The translations under genes were made by a program, and so were the position numbers. A model generated the notes under the pieces. That model saw only the letters and a list, made by a program, of their open reading frames with translations. It searched no databases and was not told the origin of the DNA. 64,000 nt of DNA. Source: Diogma glabrata. Taxonomy: Eukaryota > Arthropoda > Insecta > Diptera > Cylindrotomidae. Location: positions 219,923,789 to 219,987,788 of the forward strand of contig OY856188.1 in assembly GCA_963693315.1 (NCBI GenBank), written 5' to 3'. Shown here one piece after another: positions 22,300-33,568 of the stretch. Position 1 is the first letter of the stretch. Each line of letters opens with the position of its first letter.

Positions 22300-24130
22300 A
22301 AGTATTTTTAATATTTCATTTTGACGTTTAAGTAAAAAGGTCAATAGAGTTTTTTCCCTAAACGTCAAACTTTAAACGTCAAAATTTGTGCAAGTAAGAT
22401 CATCACAATTTATTGATTTCCCTTCATTTCAGAGACACTATTATATAAAATTGATAATTGTTTCCGTCGAGTCTCTAGTTTAGGAAACCTGAAAAACTTC
22501 ACTAAATCTTTTCCACTTCTCATTCCACATTGAAATACGAACAGGTTATTACCATGTTTTCCAGGCACCAGAAACTATTGTTAACAAAATCGAAAATTAT
22601 AATTTTCACTATAGGTACAATGTACATATATGCATAATTTTATTAGATTTTACCAATTTTATATAAAATTGTTTCTGAACTTTTTTATTATTATTTTACA
22701 CTTTATTGTTGTTATTTTACACTAAACTAAAGTATTTGATATTGTTAGTTTTTTGTAAATAAGCCGAAATAAAAATATGGAAATTAAATGAACCTTCATT
22801 TCTGAAGAAATGAAGGTTGATTTAATTTCCATATTTTAATGCGATTTTAATTATTTCAGTATCCTTAATGCATTAAAAACTTAAAAGCACAACACAATTA
22901 ACAATTTAATTAATTATTGTTTTCAAAAATTCACTTTTGAAACACTTTTAATTGCAATCAAAATAACCAAATTTGCAAGGAAAATCAATCAATTTTGATA
23001 ATTTTACATGCACAAATTAAAACAGTTGGTTTGAGCTGTCAAAATATTTTCGGGAAAAAGCTCTATAATAAAAATAACAGTCCATAATTTGCATGTTAAA
23101 ACTCCGCTTCAATAACAAAAATTTATTTTCATTTTTTACGCAACTGTTTATCGTTCATGATACGTTCTATTTTGAAGTATATTATTATGTAATTGCATTT
23201 GCGATAACTATTCTTTAGTTAAAAAAAAAACAACTACTAAGTTATCAGAATTGAAATTTTGTCACATTTGAACTCATAATGTTACCACATTCGAACAATC
23301 CTATAGAATTTTTAATTTGGATGTTAAAAGTATCTTATGATCGATGGACATAATAGTCCAACTGCAACAAAACTTTATTTTTAGAAACTCACCACTTAAT
23401 CACCCGTAAATAGAAAAATATTTTAACTTAAATTTAAAATTAAGTGTAAAAAAACTTCAACTTAGAGGAATGTTACAAGCTCTTTTTTTAATAAATGCAG
23501 ACCAATTTTACCTTTTTGCTGTGAATTTACTTATAATTAATTCACTAATGCAATACTTATTATCAATTTTTAACCTTTATTCTATATGAAACTAAAATAA
23601 AACTGAGCTTTCGTATAGATAAGTTAGGATTAGAGATAACAGAAGTAGGTTTTATTATTAACTATAATTCATACTAGAACTTTGATAAAAGAGTGACCTC
23701 TGTATTTTATTATATGTTCGGTATAGGATTCGTATACATACACACAGTTTTGAATGAAGTTTCAACAACTACATTTATTGCTAAAATTATATTCTTATTA
23801 AGCTTATCGAAAAAATGCGAGTTTCTCTATATATCTTGCTTTATATCCATGTAGAGATGAAGGGATGATTAAGGGTGCACGTCTGTGTAAGCAGTTGCCA
23901 TTTTCATTTTCAATTGACAAGTTCTACATAGTCAACGTTCTTTATAAAATAAATATTTTTGTGTCCTAGCGCCTTGCTGATTGAAAACTCTTGTAGAGGA
24001 AAAAGGCGACGGCTACCCTCAAAAAATATATTAGAAGCAAATAAAAACTCACTACCCATTCAAATATTAAAAATTCCAAACGAATAGAAGGCGATGTTCG
24101 ATGTATAGATGATACCTAAATTCTCTAGAG
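22300..24130. other. AT-rich intergenic stretch with one short hairpin
   Basis: Apart from the hairpin at 22772-22837, no gene or repeat was recognised. Confidence 0.45.
22772..22837. repeat. Perfect-type hairpin, 31-base arms
   Basis: AAAATATGGAAATTAAAT followed by GAACCTTCATTTC (22772-22802) is matched by its inverted copy at 22807-22837 with one mismatch and a 4-base loop. It is too short for a MITE of the kinds seen elsewhere. It could be a miRNA-like hairpin or the end product of palindrome formation. Confidence 0.75.
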
Positions 24131-24136
24131 AGATTT

Positions 24137-24710
24137 ATGACTAAAGTGCATATATTCGTTTTCCTGTCGAAACTGGGTGTCAAAGTCTGCTACTATTGCA
24201 GAAAAAACTTATCAATCGTTACTATCCTGGCTCTTTTGGACTCTGTTCAAAAGCGAGCTATACGAATTGTTGGTGATCGAGATTTAACATTAGGTCTTGA
24301 TTCCCTGCAACATCGTCGCACTGTTGCTGATCTCGTTGTTTTTTATAAATATCGTCACCAGCAGTGCTCGGATGAAATCAGGTCCATAATGCCTCAGACA
24401 TATGTTTTTCCCCGTTTTACTCGTCAATCGGTTTGTGCGGGCGGTCGAACTGTCGAGATTACTCACTGTCATAGTAATAGAATGCAAAGAGATTTCTTTG
24501 TGCGTACATCGTACACATGGAATGCGTTGCCCGAATCAATAGTCTCGAGTGCCTTCAATCCACAAAGATTTAAAAAAAGCGTCCACCTATACCTGAAGAC
24601 GCATGTTGTTGTGGGACCTACGTCTTAAAAGGTATCTATGTGTTGTTGTGACACATTTTGTAATTCCTACTACACAACACTTCTTATTAAAAAAAAAAAA
24701 AAAAAAAAAA
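24137..24710 (+). mobile_element. LINE 3' end with reverse-transcriptase ORF C-terminus
   Basis: The frame ending at 24628 carries LDSVQKRAIRIVGD, LQHRRTVADLVVFYKY, RTSYTWNALPESI and FNPQRFKK. This is the region after the polymerase core that ends the ORF of many insect non-LTR retrotransposons. The first 30 or so residues do not match and are probably fortuitous, so the copy is 5'-truncated near 24225. After the stop comes a 3'UTR (TTGTTGTGACACATTTTG, CCTACTACACAACAC) and an A-tail at 24689-24710. Two further copies of this tail are at 6515 and 26911. Clade not assigned. Confidence 0.85.
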
Positions 24711-25117
24711 TCTAAATAGATTCTGACAAATATCCGATTGCTGGTTTTTCGCATCAACTGCAAGGATGTACAGATTTTTTGAGCTTCAATTACGGTTTGT
24801 AACTAAAAACAGATCAACCCACAACTTAAAAAAATTATCAAAGCGATTGCGTTATGATTCCAGTACCATCGCAGAAATCTATTCATTTTGGTAAACGGTT
24901 ATTTTCCAAATTTGAAACTAACACGAGCATATATTTTCCAACCCAATTGTTTTATTAGACCCCAATACTCCAAAAAACTTCTTAGAAAGCCTCTACATTT
25001 TAGAACATACTTACGAATTTTGTGAAAACGACTTTTAATATGACACGACCTAATATTTAATATCCAACTATACCTATTAGTTCAGAAAACTTTATAAAAC
25101 ATCTCCATTTAGTTTAA

Positions 25118-25255
25118 TGCTCATCTCCATTTCTCTACTCCAAAAGTGGCTCCACTCCAAAAGCTCATCTCCATTTCTCCACTCCATTTCTCCACTGCAT
25201 CTCTCCACTCTCCATTTCTCCACTCCATTGCTCCACTCCAAAACATCTCCATTTA
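25118..25255 (+). repeat. CTCCATTTCTCCA minisatellite
   Basis: Short imperfect units of CTCCATTTCTCCA and CTCCAAAAG, about 10 to 14 bases each. The 64-residue Ser/His/Pro-rich frame across it is a by-product. Confidence 0.85.
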
Positions 25256-25465
25256 TAAAATGCTTCTATTCAATAATTACAGGTTTTAAAAAAAACAGAC
25301 AATTAATATGAACCGACTTAGTATTTTCTAACCCACTGTTTCTATTGGTCCAGAAAACTTGTTCATTTGTTTTCAATGCTTAATTTCAATAATTACAGCT
25401 TTCGTGAAAATTTGAGATTTTTTCTAACACGACCGGATATTTTTCGAACCGAGCTGTTCCTATTA

Positions 25466-25562
25466 GAGCCGTGTTCGATTTGACTGAAGCAACTGAAACA
25501 AATGAAAAATTGAATGCAATTGTTGTTGTTTTTTCAGTTGTTTCAGTCAAATCGAACGCACC
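25466..25562. mobile_element. PIF/Harbinger-like MITE, 97 bp
   Basis: Inverted ends: the left reads GAGCCGTGTTCGATTTGACT, the right (minus strand) GGTGCGTTCGATTTGACT, then both continue GAA.CAACTGAAA. TTA flanks both sides (25463-25465 and 25563-25565). The related tandem unit nearby shows the apparently empty site CCTATTAGTTCAGAAAAC, which supports a 3-base duplication. Confidence 0.75.
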
Positions 25563-25896
25563 TTAGTTCAGAAAACTTTTCAGTTTAACTTTTTAAAATA
25601 TAATAATTTGTTTAAAAAAAAACGACATTTCGTCTGCAACATCCTGACATTTGCAAACGTACTTTTTAGTCATCAGTGAAACAAAATGGATTCACCCAAA
25701 AAAATTTCTAACAATATTTTCCCGCCGTTTAGATGTTAAAGATGTTTTCCTTATTTCAAGTTTCAAAAGAAACAATATCAATCTCCAATAACCTGATATT
25801 TTCAAACTGTTTTTATAAGCTGGAAGTAGTTGGATATAACCATATTTCATGCCCAATTTCATTTCATGTCATCCAAATAATTAATTTGTTAAATGT

Positions 25897-26042
25897 CAAA
25901 CGAATGATTTTCATACATTTTGTTACCCAATTATTTCGACAAACATAAAATGGGAAACATTTTGGATTAGAAACATCCTAAATGTTTCTCATTTTATGTT
26001 TGTCGAAAAAATGAGGTAACAAAATGTATGAAAAAGCATTTG
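25897..26042. repeat. Hairpin with about 64-base arms
   Basis: Arms 25897-25964 and 25979-26042 are inverted copies sharing TTCATACATTTTGTTACC, TTTCGACAAACATAAAATG and AAACATTT around a 14-base loop. The right arm runs into an R1-related fragment, so the hairpin may have arisen by inversion of part of an R1 copy. Confidence 0.75.
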
Positions 26043-26470
26043 TTTGACACACTTAACGTTTTTTTTTGACAAATTTATAATAATAAAAATAGAGCTTTTG
26101 CTCTCGCATATAGATGTCGACTTCAAGATTTCTAAACATTCAATTTTAAAATATACGTTTTTAAGCAAAATATATGCATAATTGCTTAATGATTTTTTTG
26201 ACACTTCCGGTAGAGTTATCATCCTTTCGGACATCGTCTTTCGACTCTTACCATTAAAGAAACCTATTTTTAGAAACAAAAATTTTTGAAATCGTTCCAG
26301 CGGTTTTCTAGTTTTCGCCGGTTGTAGGTGCCGGCCGGAAGACAGAAGGACATTTTTTTGCTTTTTTAGAATCGTTATGTTATGACCTAATCATCGAGAA
26401 ATGCTAAAAATAGAAGTAAGATTTTCAAATTTGGCTCGAGATTGTAATAGTTAGGCCTTTCACAATTAAT
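26030..26470 (+). repeat. R1 repeat family, diverged tail fragment
   Basis: The order TTTGACACACTTAACG, then GACACTTCCGGTAGAGTTATC, then CCAGCGGTTTTCTAG, then TTTTTTTGCTTTTTTAGAATC and AGAAATGC matches the R1 satellite end and unique tail in the same order as copy 1. It is more diverged than the other copies and lacks the head. Confidence 0.7.
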
Positions 26471-26584
26471 ATAAAAGTAATTACATTTTCTTTTCTGACA
26501 AAAAATATTGCGAAGCTGATGCATAGGCTAACTTCACCACAGCTCTGTAAATTAAATGTTCTGGATATACAATGAGCTAATATC

Positions 26585-27960
26585 CATAAAATACTTTAAA
26601 TAATGGCGACCCAATGTTATAGATTTCCCGTAGTTCTAATTATATAAACATTAAAGGAAGCAGTAGTATTCCAACAAAAATAAATTCTGATGTACGAGAA
26701 AAAGTAAAAAAAAATGTTTACCCGAAGTGCAAAAGCGGAAGTTGGAATGCAAAACTGTTCAATATCGCTCAAAAACTAATCAGCTTCTTGCCATACACAT
26801 TTGTAGCTTTTTTTAAAGTGTCATCAAAATTCATTCACGAACGAATGTTGTATGCTCCCAACAAACATTAACAACATGGTGGAAAAAAAACACCAGTTCA
26901 CCTGTTCACCAAAGACTTCTTTGTCCGAACTGCATACAAATGGAATAGTTTGCCGCAATCCCTAGTCTCAGGTGACTTCAACCCGAAGAGGTTTAAAAAA
27001 AAAGCGTTCATCATGACCTTAGAACGCCAGTTGTTGTGGGACCTAGGTCTAGACCTATTTATGTGTTGTTGTGACACTAATTGTAAACCGTATAACACAA
27101 CACATTTTATTCAAAAAAAAAAATGTACCCCAAAAGGTGATAAAATCTTGTTCATGTTGATTGAAACCATTTACCAACGTTTCATGAAAATCAATTTGAC
27201 ACTGTAGGCTACAGTAGGGATAAACACTTCAAAAAATTGCAAAAAAATTTTTACCGGAAGTGAAAAACCGGAAGTGGGATGCAGGACTGTTTTCAACCAT
27301 ACTAAATGCTTATGTACCAACTTTTATCACATTTGACTATCAGTTACAGTTGTTATTGAGCTTTCAAAAAAAAGGTGCTCCGGGGACCACTCAACGCTTT
27401 GTTCAATATCGCTAAAATACTAATCAGTTCCTCGCCATACATATTTGCATTTTTTTCCAAAGTGTCATCAAAATTAATTCAACGAACGAATGTTGTATGC
27501 TTCCAACAAACTTAAAAAAAATAGTGAAAAAAAACACCGGTTGTATGGTGTTCAACCCTTTGTACAATGGCAAACCAACCCTTTGTCCAATGTACCACAA
27601 AATCTCAAAATTTTTCTCATTTTGATTCAAACAATTTACCAACGTTTGATGAAAATCCATCGGTAATTGTAGGCAGAAAGACATGCAAACAAAACTTTTT
27701 AGCCGGAAGTGACAAACCGGAAGCTAGTATGCAGAAATATTGAGAACAGTACTAAAACCTTATACACCAAGTTTCAATAAGATCATAATCTGGGATTAGA
27801 CGTCATCGAAGATTCAAACCTAGAGCTGTTAGGGAGACCACCCGCCATTTTGTCTAATTTTGAAATGAATCCAGATCTTCCATTTTCAAATGACCATGGA
27901 TCATTTGCCAAAGTTTCATTAAAATCCTATGCATGAATGTCACAAAACCACCACCCACAG
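26585..27960 (+). repeat. Direct-repeat region (CCGGAAGTG family) split by a LINE tail
   Basis: Two related units can be followed, about 26700-27300 and 27230-27960. They share CAATATCGCT, CTAATCAG, AAGTGTCATCAAAATT, CGAACGAATGTTGTATGCT and ACCGGAAGTGA-type blocks. The first unit is interrupted by a LINE 3' end (26911-27124). The units are noncoding. Confidence 0.65.
26911..27124 (+). mobile_element. LINE 3' end, 5'-truncated, inserted in a repeat
   Basis: It encodes KDFFVRTAYKWNSLPQSL and FNPKRFKKKAF, matching the end of the ORF at 24137-24628. The frame then drifts, so the original stop is lost. The 3'UTR follows (TTGTTGTGACACTAATTG, ACACAACACATTTTATT) with an A-rich tail at 27112-27121. 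It lies inside the CCGGAAGTG repeat. Confidence 0.8.
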
Positions 27961-27964
27961 ACAT

Positions 27965-28885
27965 AGATCAAAAATTTTATTGGCTATTTAGATAGAGAAT
28001 AGACCAAAACAAAAGAAAAACAAAATTTGGGGTATGTAAGTTTTTTCTCGATAGATTTTATTTCTTCACACAATTTATAATTGTGGTGGAGTAAAGTAAT
28101 TGTTATCTTATTTTCGCATGTCATATTTTGAAAAATTAAGGGCAAAAGACCAAAAAGGTCCATTTTCACAAAAGAAATGTTGAAAATATTGATTCGTTGG
28201 CTTAAATTTTTTGACGTCTCATGGTGTTGATATTTGGATCGAAGATTAAAATTCAAATTATCAATATTGATTAGTATGAATTAATGAGAAGTAAAATTAG
28301 TTAAAAAATTAATGCTTACAACTGAACAAGCGCGGACAAGCAAAGTACTGAAGCGATTGTACAACAGATTTATCTGATGGCTTACCGTTTTTGAACTAAT
28401 TATACCCTGTTCACACCCTAAATATATTCAGTATTTCCTTAACTAATGTATACTCGGAATATTTTTAAATTTCGTCCACATTTTGTCGGTGTTGAAAACA
28501 TTTCGTCGATATTATTATTAGCAATCAACAGTATAACTTCTCTGCACAGCATAAACACTTGGATGTTCCATGTCATGCATGTTATTTTCACTAACAAGTT
28601 TAAGAAGTTTAACTGTTTCAACCTTAAGCCATTCTTCACGAATAAAGTAACGGTTAAAATTTTTACATAAAAAAATCAAATAAAAACTTGAAAATTACCA
28701 GTAAAAAAATTTAAAAATACAAACCTGTTTTTTACAAAACTATCAGTTAAATGATTCCTACATTTATTAATTATTAAAAAAATGGGTACATTTTTAATTT
28801 TTATAAAATTAATTAATTAATAATTAATTGGTAATTTTTATTAAATTATTTAAAAACATAAACGTTTTGCATGGTTGAAATTCTA
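27965..28885. other. AT-rich intergenic stretch
   Basis: No gene, RNA gene or repeat recognised. Short frames on both strands look fortuitous. Confidence 0.5.
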
Positions 28886-28888
28886 CAA

Positions 28889-30262
28889 TTACTTCGGTTT
28901 TGAAAAAACCAAAGTATTGAATTCTAGAGCCAAAAGTGAAATTCTTACCCCCACTTTTTTTCGGCATTTCTCGACGTTTTAGGACCTACTGATTCTAAAA
29001 AAGCAAAAAAAAATGTATGTCTGTCGGTTGGCCGGCCGTCACAACCGACGAAATCTCGAAAACCGCTGGAGGGATTTCAAACATTTTTTTTTTCTAAAAA
29101 TAGGCATACTCAATGGAAGAGCCGAAAGAACGATGTGTTCGATAACTATACCGGAAGTGTGTCAAAAAATCATCAAATGTGTCAAAACAAGGAAATTTGC
29201 ATACTTTTTGCTTACAAAGCACTCGATTTAAGTGATTACGAATAGGAACATTGAAATCTTGATGGTCGGGATTAGTATATGAAACCAAAAACTAGATTAT
29301 TGCATTATAAGTTTGACAAAAAAATGTTATCAGGTGTGTCAAAAGAATGATTTTCATTTTTTTTTTACTCAATCTTTTGGTAAAAAAAGAAATTAATTAT
29401 TTGTCGAACATGAAATTGGACACGAAAATTTTAGATTTTATTATAATTTTTGGAAGATTTTTGGAATTTTGAAAAAAGTTTGTATTATTGATTTTTTTAT
29501 AATTTTTGTCATATTTTTGGAATTTTGAAAAAAGTTTGTTTTTTTTGATTTTGTAGTTTTTGCAATAGTTGTAGAATTTTGAAAAAAGTTACTTCGGTTT
29601 GAATTTGAATTTTCGAATATTTCGAATATTTTTAGAATTATGAAAAAGTTTAAATTTTTGATTAATTTTTGGAGTTTTGAAAAGTTTGTTTTTTTGAATT
29701 TGTTATAATTTTTGCCATATTTTGAGAAAAAGTTTGAATTTTTGGAATATTTTTAAAATTTTGAAAAAAGTTTCAATTTTTGATTTTGTTATAATTTTTG
29801 AAATATTTTTTGAATTTCAAAAAAGTTTTAAGAAAAGTTGAAAAATAATTTTTGCAATAATCTAAATTTTTTTGAATAAATTTAAATTTTTGATTTTATT
29901 ATAATTTGTTTAAAATTTTTGAATTTCTGAAAGCAATCTGTTTTTTGATGTTGTAATATTTTTCGAAACGCTAAATGGAGAGGTTTTTTAGCAGCTTGCT
30001 GAGTGTATCATCTTTTCACTAAATTATGTTAATATATGATCAGTTTATAATTTTCCGGCGACGAATTAATGTTTCGAGCTAGTTTTAAAATAAAGTTCTA
30101 AACAGAGATAAAATACTTGTACTTTTACAAAGAGTTAGATGTTTGATATACATCGCTACCGATACCTTAAAATAATGTCCTCATAAAAGATTTATGCCGA
30201 AAACTATATCAAAATCCCTAACCAAAACCGAAGTCTTGATATCTCAGCCCTTTCATATTTTG
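28889..30262 (-). repeat. R1 repeat family, inverted copy
   Basis: Starts with ATTACTTCGGTTTTG, which is the R1 tail end read on the opposite strand. It then runs through the tail (TTTCTCGACGTTTTAGGACC), only about one 140-base unit, a long minisatellite of AATTTTTGGAATTTTGAAAA-type units (29400-29950), and ends with the head (CCGAAGTCTTGATATCTCAG). It has fewer 140-base units than copies at 1979 and 49737. Confidence 0.75.
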
Positions 30263-30264
30263 AT

Positions 30265-31110
30265 AATTTAGTTGTTATACGATTCTTTGGGCAAATTCTA
30301 ATTCTGATTGGTTGAAAATTGGTGTGGTACAGAAAAAAATTTGTGTATATTTATTCCTTTGGGTGTTTCTTGATGAAAATTTAAAGTTATGAAAAAAAAA
30401 TTGAAAACCAATGGAAAGACATTTTTAAAAACAGTTTTTGGCTACAACAGGGAAAATATACGGCAATTAGTCTTTTTATTTGATTTGTTATATGCGTGCT
30501 TTGTGTTTGTGATGCAGTTTCTACACAAAAAATGAGTTTTTCCAAATGCATTAGAAATAAATTAAAATAATCGAATTCCGATGGATGGCGACTCAAGTTC
30601 TTATAATTATAATTAAAATGATTCATCATTTGAAGTTGTATTGTTAGAAATCTATCCACATGAGACTTAGGGGTGGGTACAGGAATAAAATTAGACAAAA
30701 TCGTCTCAACACAAAAGCTTAATAAAAAATAATATTTGATTTCTAATGTTATGTAAAACTGAATCTACAAATACCTTAAGTCTTAAGAAATATGTAAATG
30801 CTAATAACACTTAAAAAGACGAAGTAAACGTTACCCATTACGTATTTAAAACTCAAGTAATGATCCCACATTTGTCTTCTTTTAGTTTTTTACCTAACAA
30901 TCACTTGAATGGTACAATAAATTAGTGACGTTTCAGCTTTTAAGCAGACATACACTAACGATAATTCTAAATTGCTAACATGAAAGCGCTTATCCTTTCT
31001 TTAACCCTCAGTAACTTAACACTGAATATATAACAATTCTAGAAAATTAATTACATAGTTGAACTAAATTAATATTTAAATCTTACCGGAATAGTCAAAT
31101 TTTGGCCTTC
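30265..31110. other. AT-rich stretch downstream of DPM2
   Basis: No gene recognised. On the minus strand a GTAAGAT about 30 bases after the DPM2 stop resembles a splice donor and could mark a 3'UTR intron, but this is weak. Confidence 0.45.
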
Positions 31111-31112
31111 GA

Positions 31113-31420
31113 TTAAAAAATATTTAAATATGGATATATTTGGTAAAGCGTGAAAATTGATAATCCTCCAATGAAAAATATTCCAAATATGGCAGGAACT
31201 ATGAACGCAAATTCCAATGGTGGAAACAATGAAAATATACAGTTTTCTAAAACAAAATTTTTTATTAGAAGTATATATGTGAATTATTGGAATAGAAAAA
31301 TTAAAACTTACTTTCATCAACTAAGATGAATGGTAAAACCGATACCCAGAATGTGTAGTACAAAAACACTGATACGGTAACTATTATAACTAAATGTCCA
31401 ACTAAAGAAACTGAAGCCAT
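31113..31420 (-). CDS. DPM2: Dolichol-phosphate mannosyltransferase subunit 2, two exons
   Basis: DPM2 is the small ER-membrane subunit that stabilises DPM1/DPM3, which make dolichol-phosphate mannose for N-glycosylation, GPI anchors and O-mannosylation; it also associates with the GPI-GlcNAc transferase. Exon 1 (31312-31420) starts ATGGCTTCAG and encodes 36 residues including the hallmark YYTFWVSVLPF. The donor is GTAAGT (31306-31311). A 65-base intron ends TTTTGTTTTAG, and exon 2 (31113-31246) completes the split codon and ends in TAA. The spliced product is 80 residues, close to the family's usual 84. It has two hydrophobic segments (about residues 5-22 and 49-71, the latter with FIGGLSIFTL) and a short PFILVDE loop between them. 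Frames join exactly (109 + 134 = 243 bases). The spliced gene was read by eye; fit to DPM2 is strong. Confidence 0.88.
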
Positions 31421-31943
31421 ATGGGTTTTATTATCTATATCAAAAATTACTTAAACATTCTCTTTAAAAAAAACGTAGGCAATCCTCTTATAATGTTTGA
31501 ACAATTTTGACATTGAAATAATATTGAAACAAAATTGAAATAGTTACAATGACAATTATCGGAAGGGTTTAATTTGTTTAATTAAAAGATTTGATTATTA
31601 ATAGTTACTAATCTACAATAACACTAATCTTTAAACATGACACTTAGTTTTTGAATTTTAATTTTACTTTATAAAAACCTTGCTAATTCTCGATATTACG
31701 TTTTTTTTTTTTTGATAACATGACTTTGACAGCTTGATTATTTTAATTAAATAAATATGACAGTGTATAAATGTCGATAATACAGTTTTCAATGTCATTA
31801 TATGTTTTAGCACTTCTTTCATTTTAGTACAAAAGACGGTTAAACAACAACTATTTTGTGGAGAAAAATTAAATAAATAATAAGTTAATATTAAAAATTG
31901 TACGAAAATATTATTAAATATCATGTTTTCTGCGATTTGCATG
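31421..31943. other. AT-rich stretch upstream of DPM2
   Basis: It presumably contains the DPM2 leader and promoter, but no specific element could be recognised. Confidence 0.4.
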
Positions 31944-32064
31944 TGTAGCATAAATACCTGATGGCCGTTTTAAACAAAATAACTAAAACACACTTGATGT
32001 TCACAGATTCTTTTATTTAACTTTTTTAAAACAATATGACATGCTACACGTTTGATTATCTTCA
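31944..32064 (-). repeat. Gypsy element A 3' LTR, 121 bp
   Basis: On the minus strand it starts TGAAGATAATCAAACG and ends TTTATGCTACA, the TG...CA form of LTRs. The limits were set by comparison with 48573-48694; the two diverge immediately outside. Confidence 0.75.
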
Positions 32065-32454
32065 GATTGTAGTAATTAGACTTTACGTTGTTTATTCGAT
32101 TATTTAAAATAAACTCGATTTTATATTTTTTACAAACTTTATTTAACATAAAACGTGTATATTTCATTCTGCCCTGGAATATCCTCTATCCCATAGCGAT
32201 CGTTAGGTAAACATTCAGTCACAACGTAAGCACCTAAGGGGTTTAAGACGGGTTCGTGTATTATGGGTTCGTGTATTATATTTTTGATTAAGACGTAATC
32301 ACCTACTTTATAATCGTAACTGGGAATTCTCTTTTTATCAAAACCAATTTTATTTTTTACTTGAGCGTCTTTCGTACGTTCTACGATTTCTTCGAACGAA
32401 TTTCCAAAAGATTACGTTCTTTTTGTTTTTCATTAATCTTACTGATAAGATTTT

Positions 32455-33183
32455 CTAATTTTTTATGGAATCATTTACCCAATATTGGTTTACACCAAAA
32501 AGGGCAATAGACGGAGTCGTTTTAATAGTTCGGTTCACGGTATTATTTAAAATATACTCGGGTTGGGTAAGTACTGAATCCCAGGAAATTCTCTTTTCCG
32601 GATCAATAAGTTTGGCTATAATCGGAACAAGAGTTCGGTTCCATCGTTCCACTTGTCCGTTAGACTGTGGTGACGCTATGGCATTTAGAATATAAACGAT
32701 ATCACGGTCTACACAAAACTTTTCAAATTGTTTTGACGTAAAACAAGTACCACGATCGGATATAATTCGTTTAGGAACACTAAAAGTATTAAAATAGTCT
32801 TTTAAATTTCTGATGACCTCGGCGGTGTTTGTAGTCTTGGTTGGATATAATCTTGCGAACTTCGTGAACACATCAACAATAACAAGAAGATATTTATTTT
32901 CCTTCCGGGTAACTTCGAGTGGACCCAGGTGGTCGATATGTACGCTATCAAATGGAACATTTGATTTATCAACTAAATGAAGAAATCCTTCCTTTTTACC
33001 ATTTTTAGGGTTAAATGCTAAACATTTTAAACAACGACCAATAAATGACTGAACTTTTTCTGTCATTTCGGAAAACCTATAAAATCGTTTAATCAATTCG
33101 ATAGTTTTATTTACACCTACATGACCTATGTCATGGTATCTGCGGATAATTTCTTCTTCTAATAAAACGGGTACGATAAACAT
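32455..33183 (-). pseudogene. Gypsy A integrase, pol C-terminal part
   Basis: Integrase inserts the retrotransposon DNA. The 242-residue frame holds the HHCC zinc module (YHDIGHVGVNK to CLKCLAF, residues about 15-57) and the catalytic core with Asp in VHIDHLGP, Asp in ISDRGTCF and Glu in SNGQVERWNRTL. All catalytic residues are present. Coding continues upstream to about 33235 without a start, so this is an internal piece of pol. It is interrupted after 32455, and further C-terminal sequence (YKVGDYVLIKN-type, 32200-32330; and 31970-32167) appears in other frames up to the LTR. Disabled by truncation and frameshifts. Confidence 0.85.
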
Positions 33184-33509
33184 CGATTTATCATATTTAT
33201 CTTTCCGATATACTAAAGAATTATGACGTGCGAACTGTCAAAGTATAAGTAATAGAAAATTTCTAGTGCGAATAAATATTAAATAGTTAATTTTATAATA
33301 ACGTTTAAATATTGGAAAAATCATCAAAACACTCATCTAAAGATCAGCTACCATCTTTAACCATTTATAAGTGGAAGCCACGGAAATAAGATTGAAAAAC
33401 CATCAAATAAAAATCATATAGTACTATAACCTCAAATTTAGTAATTTCCATTATATTTGAGTGCAAGTCATAATACAAAGAAATACAAAAGTATAATTGA
33501 AGTGCTTTC

Positions 33510-33568
33510 ATGGATCCCACCGAAGCCAACCAATTCTTCGCATTATTCAAGGAAGAACTGGCTGCCCA
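33510..33568 (+). pseudogene. LINE ORF1, first part
   Basis: ATGGATCCCACCGAAGCC opens a frame MDPTEANQFFALFKEELAA, which is cut by the insertion at 33569. Removing the insertion plus one CA restores the phase into the segment beginning at 36280. It is the start of the ORF1 protein, which in this kind of LINE binds RNA. Confidence 0.6.

Larger units (their letters stand above)
24890..25620. repeat. Diverged tandem repeat, about 250-280-base units
   Basis: Units share TATTAGTTCAGAAAACTT or TATTGGTCCAGAAAACTT and a preceding ACACGACC(T/G)..ATATTT block (near 25045, 25320 and 25430). It is old and imperfect. A CT-rich minisatellite (25118-25255) and a small MITE (25466-25562) lie within it. Confidence 0.5.
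31944..33238 (-). mobile_element. Ty3/Gypsy element A, 3' end only
   Basis: Read on the minus strand this is the last third of a Gypsy element: integrase, pol C-terminus and 3' LTR. The rest of pol and gag is absent. At about 33238 it changes abruptly into the 5' leader of a LINE. The LTR (31944-32064) closely matches the LTR of element B (48573-48694), but the integrases of A and B are clearly different. Confidence 0.8.
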
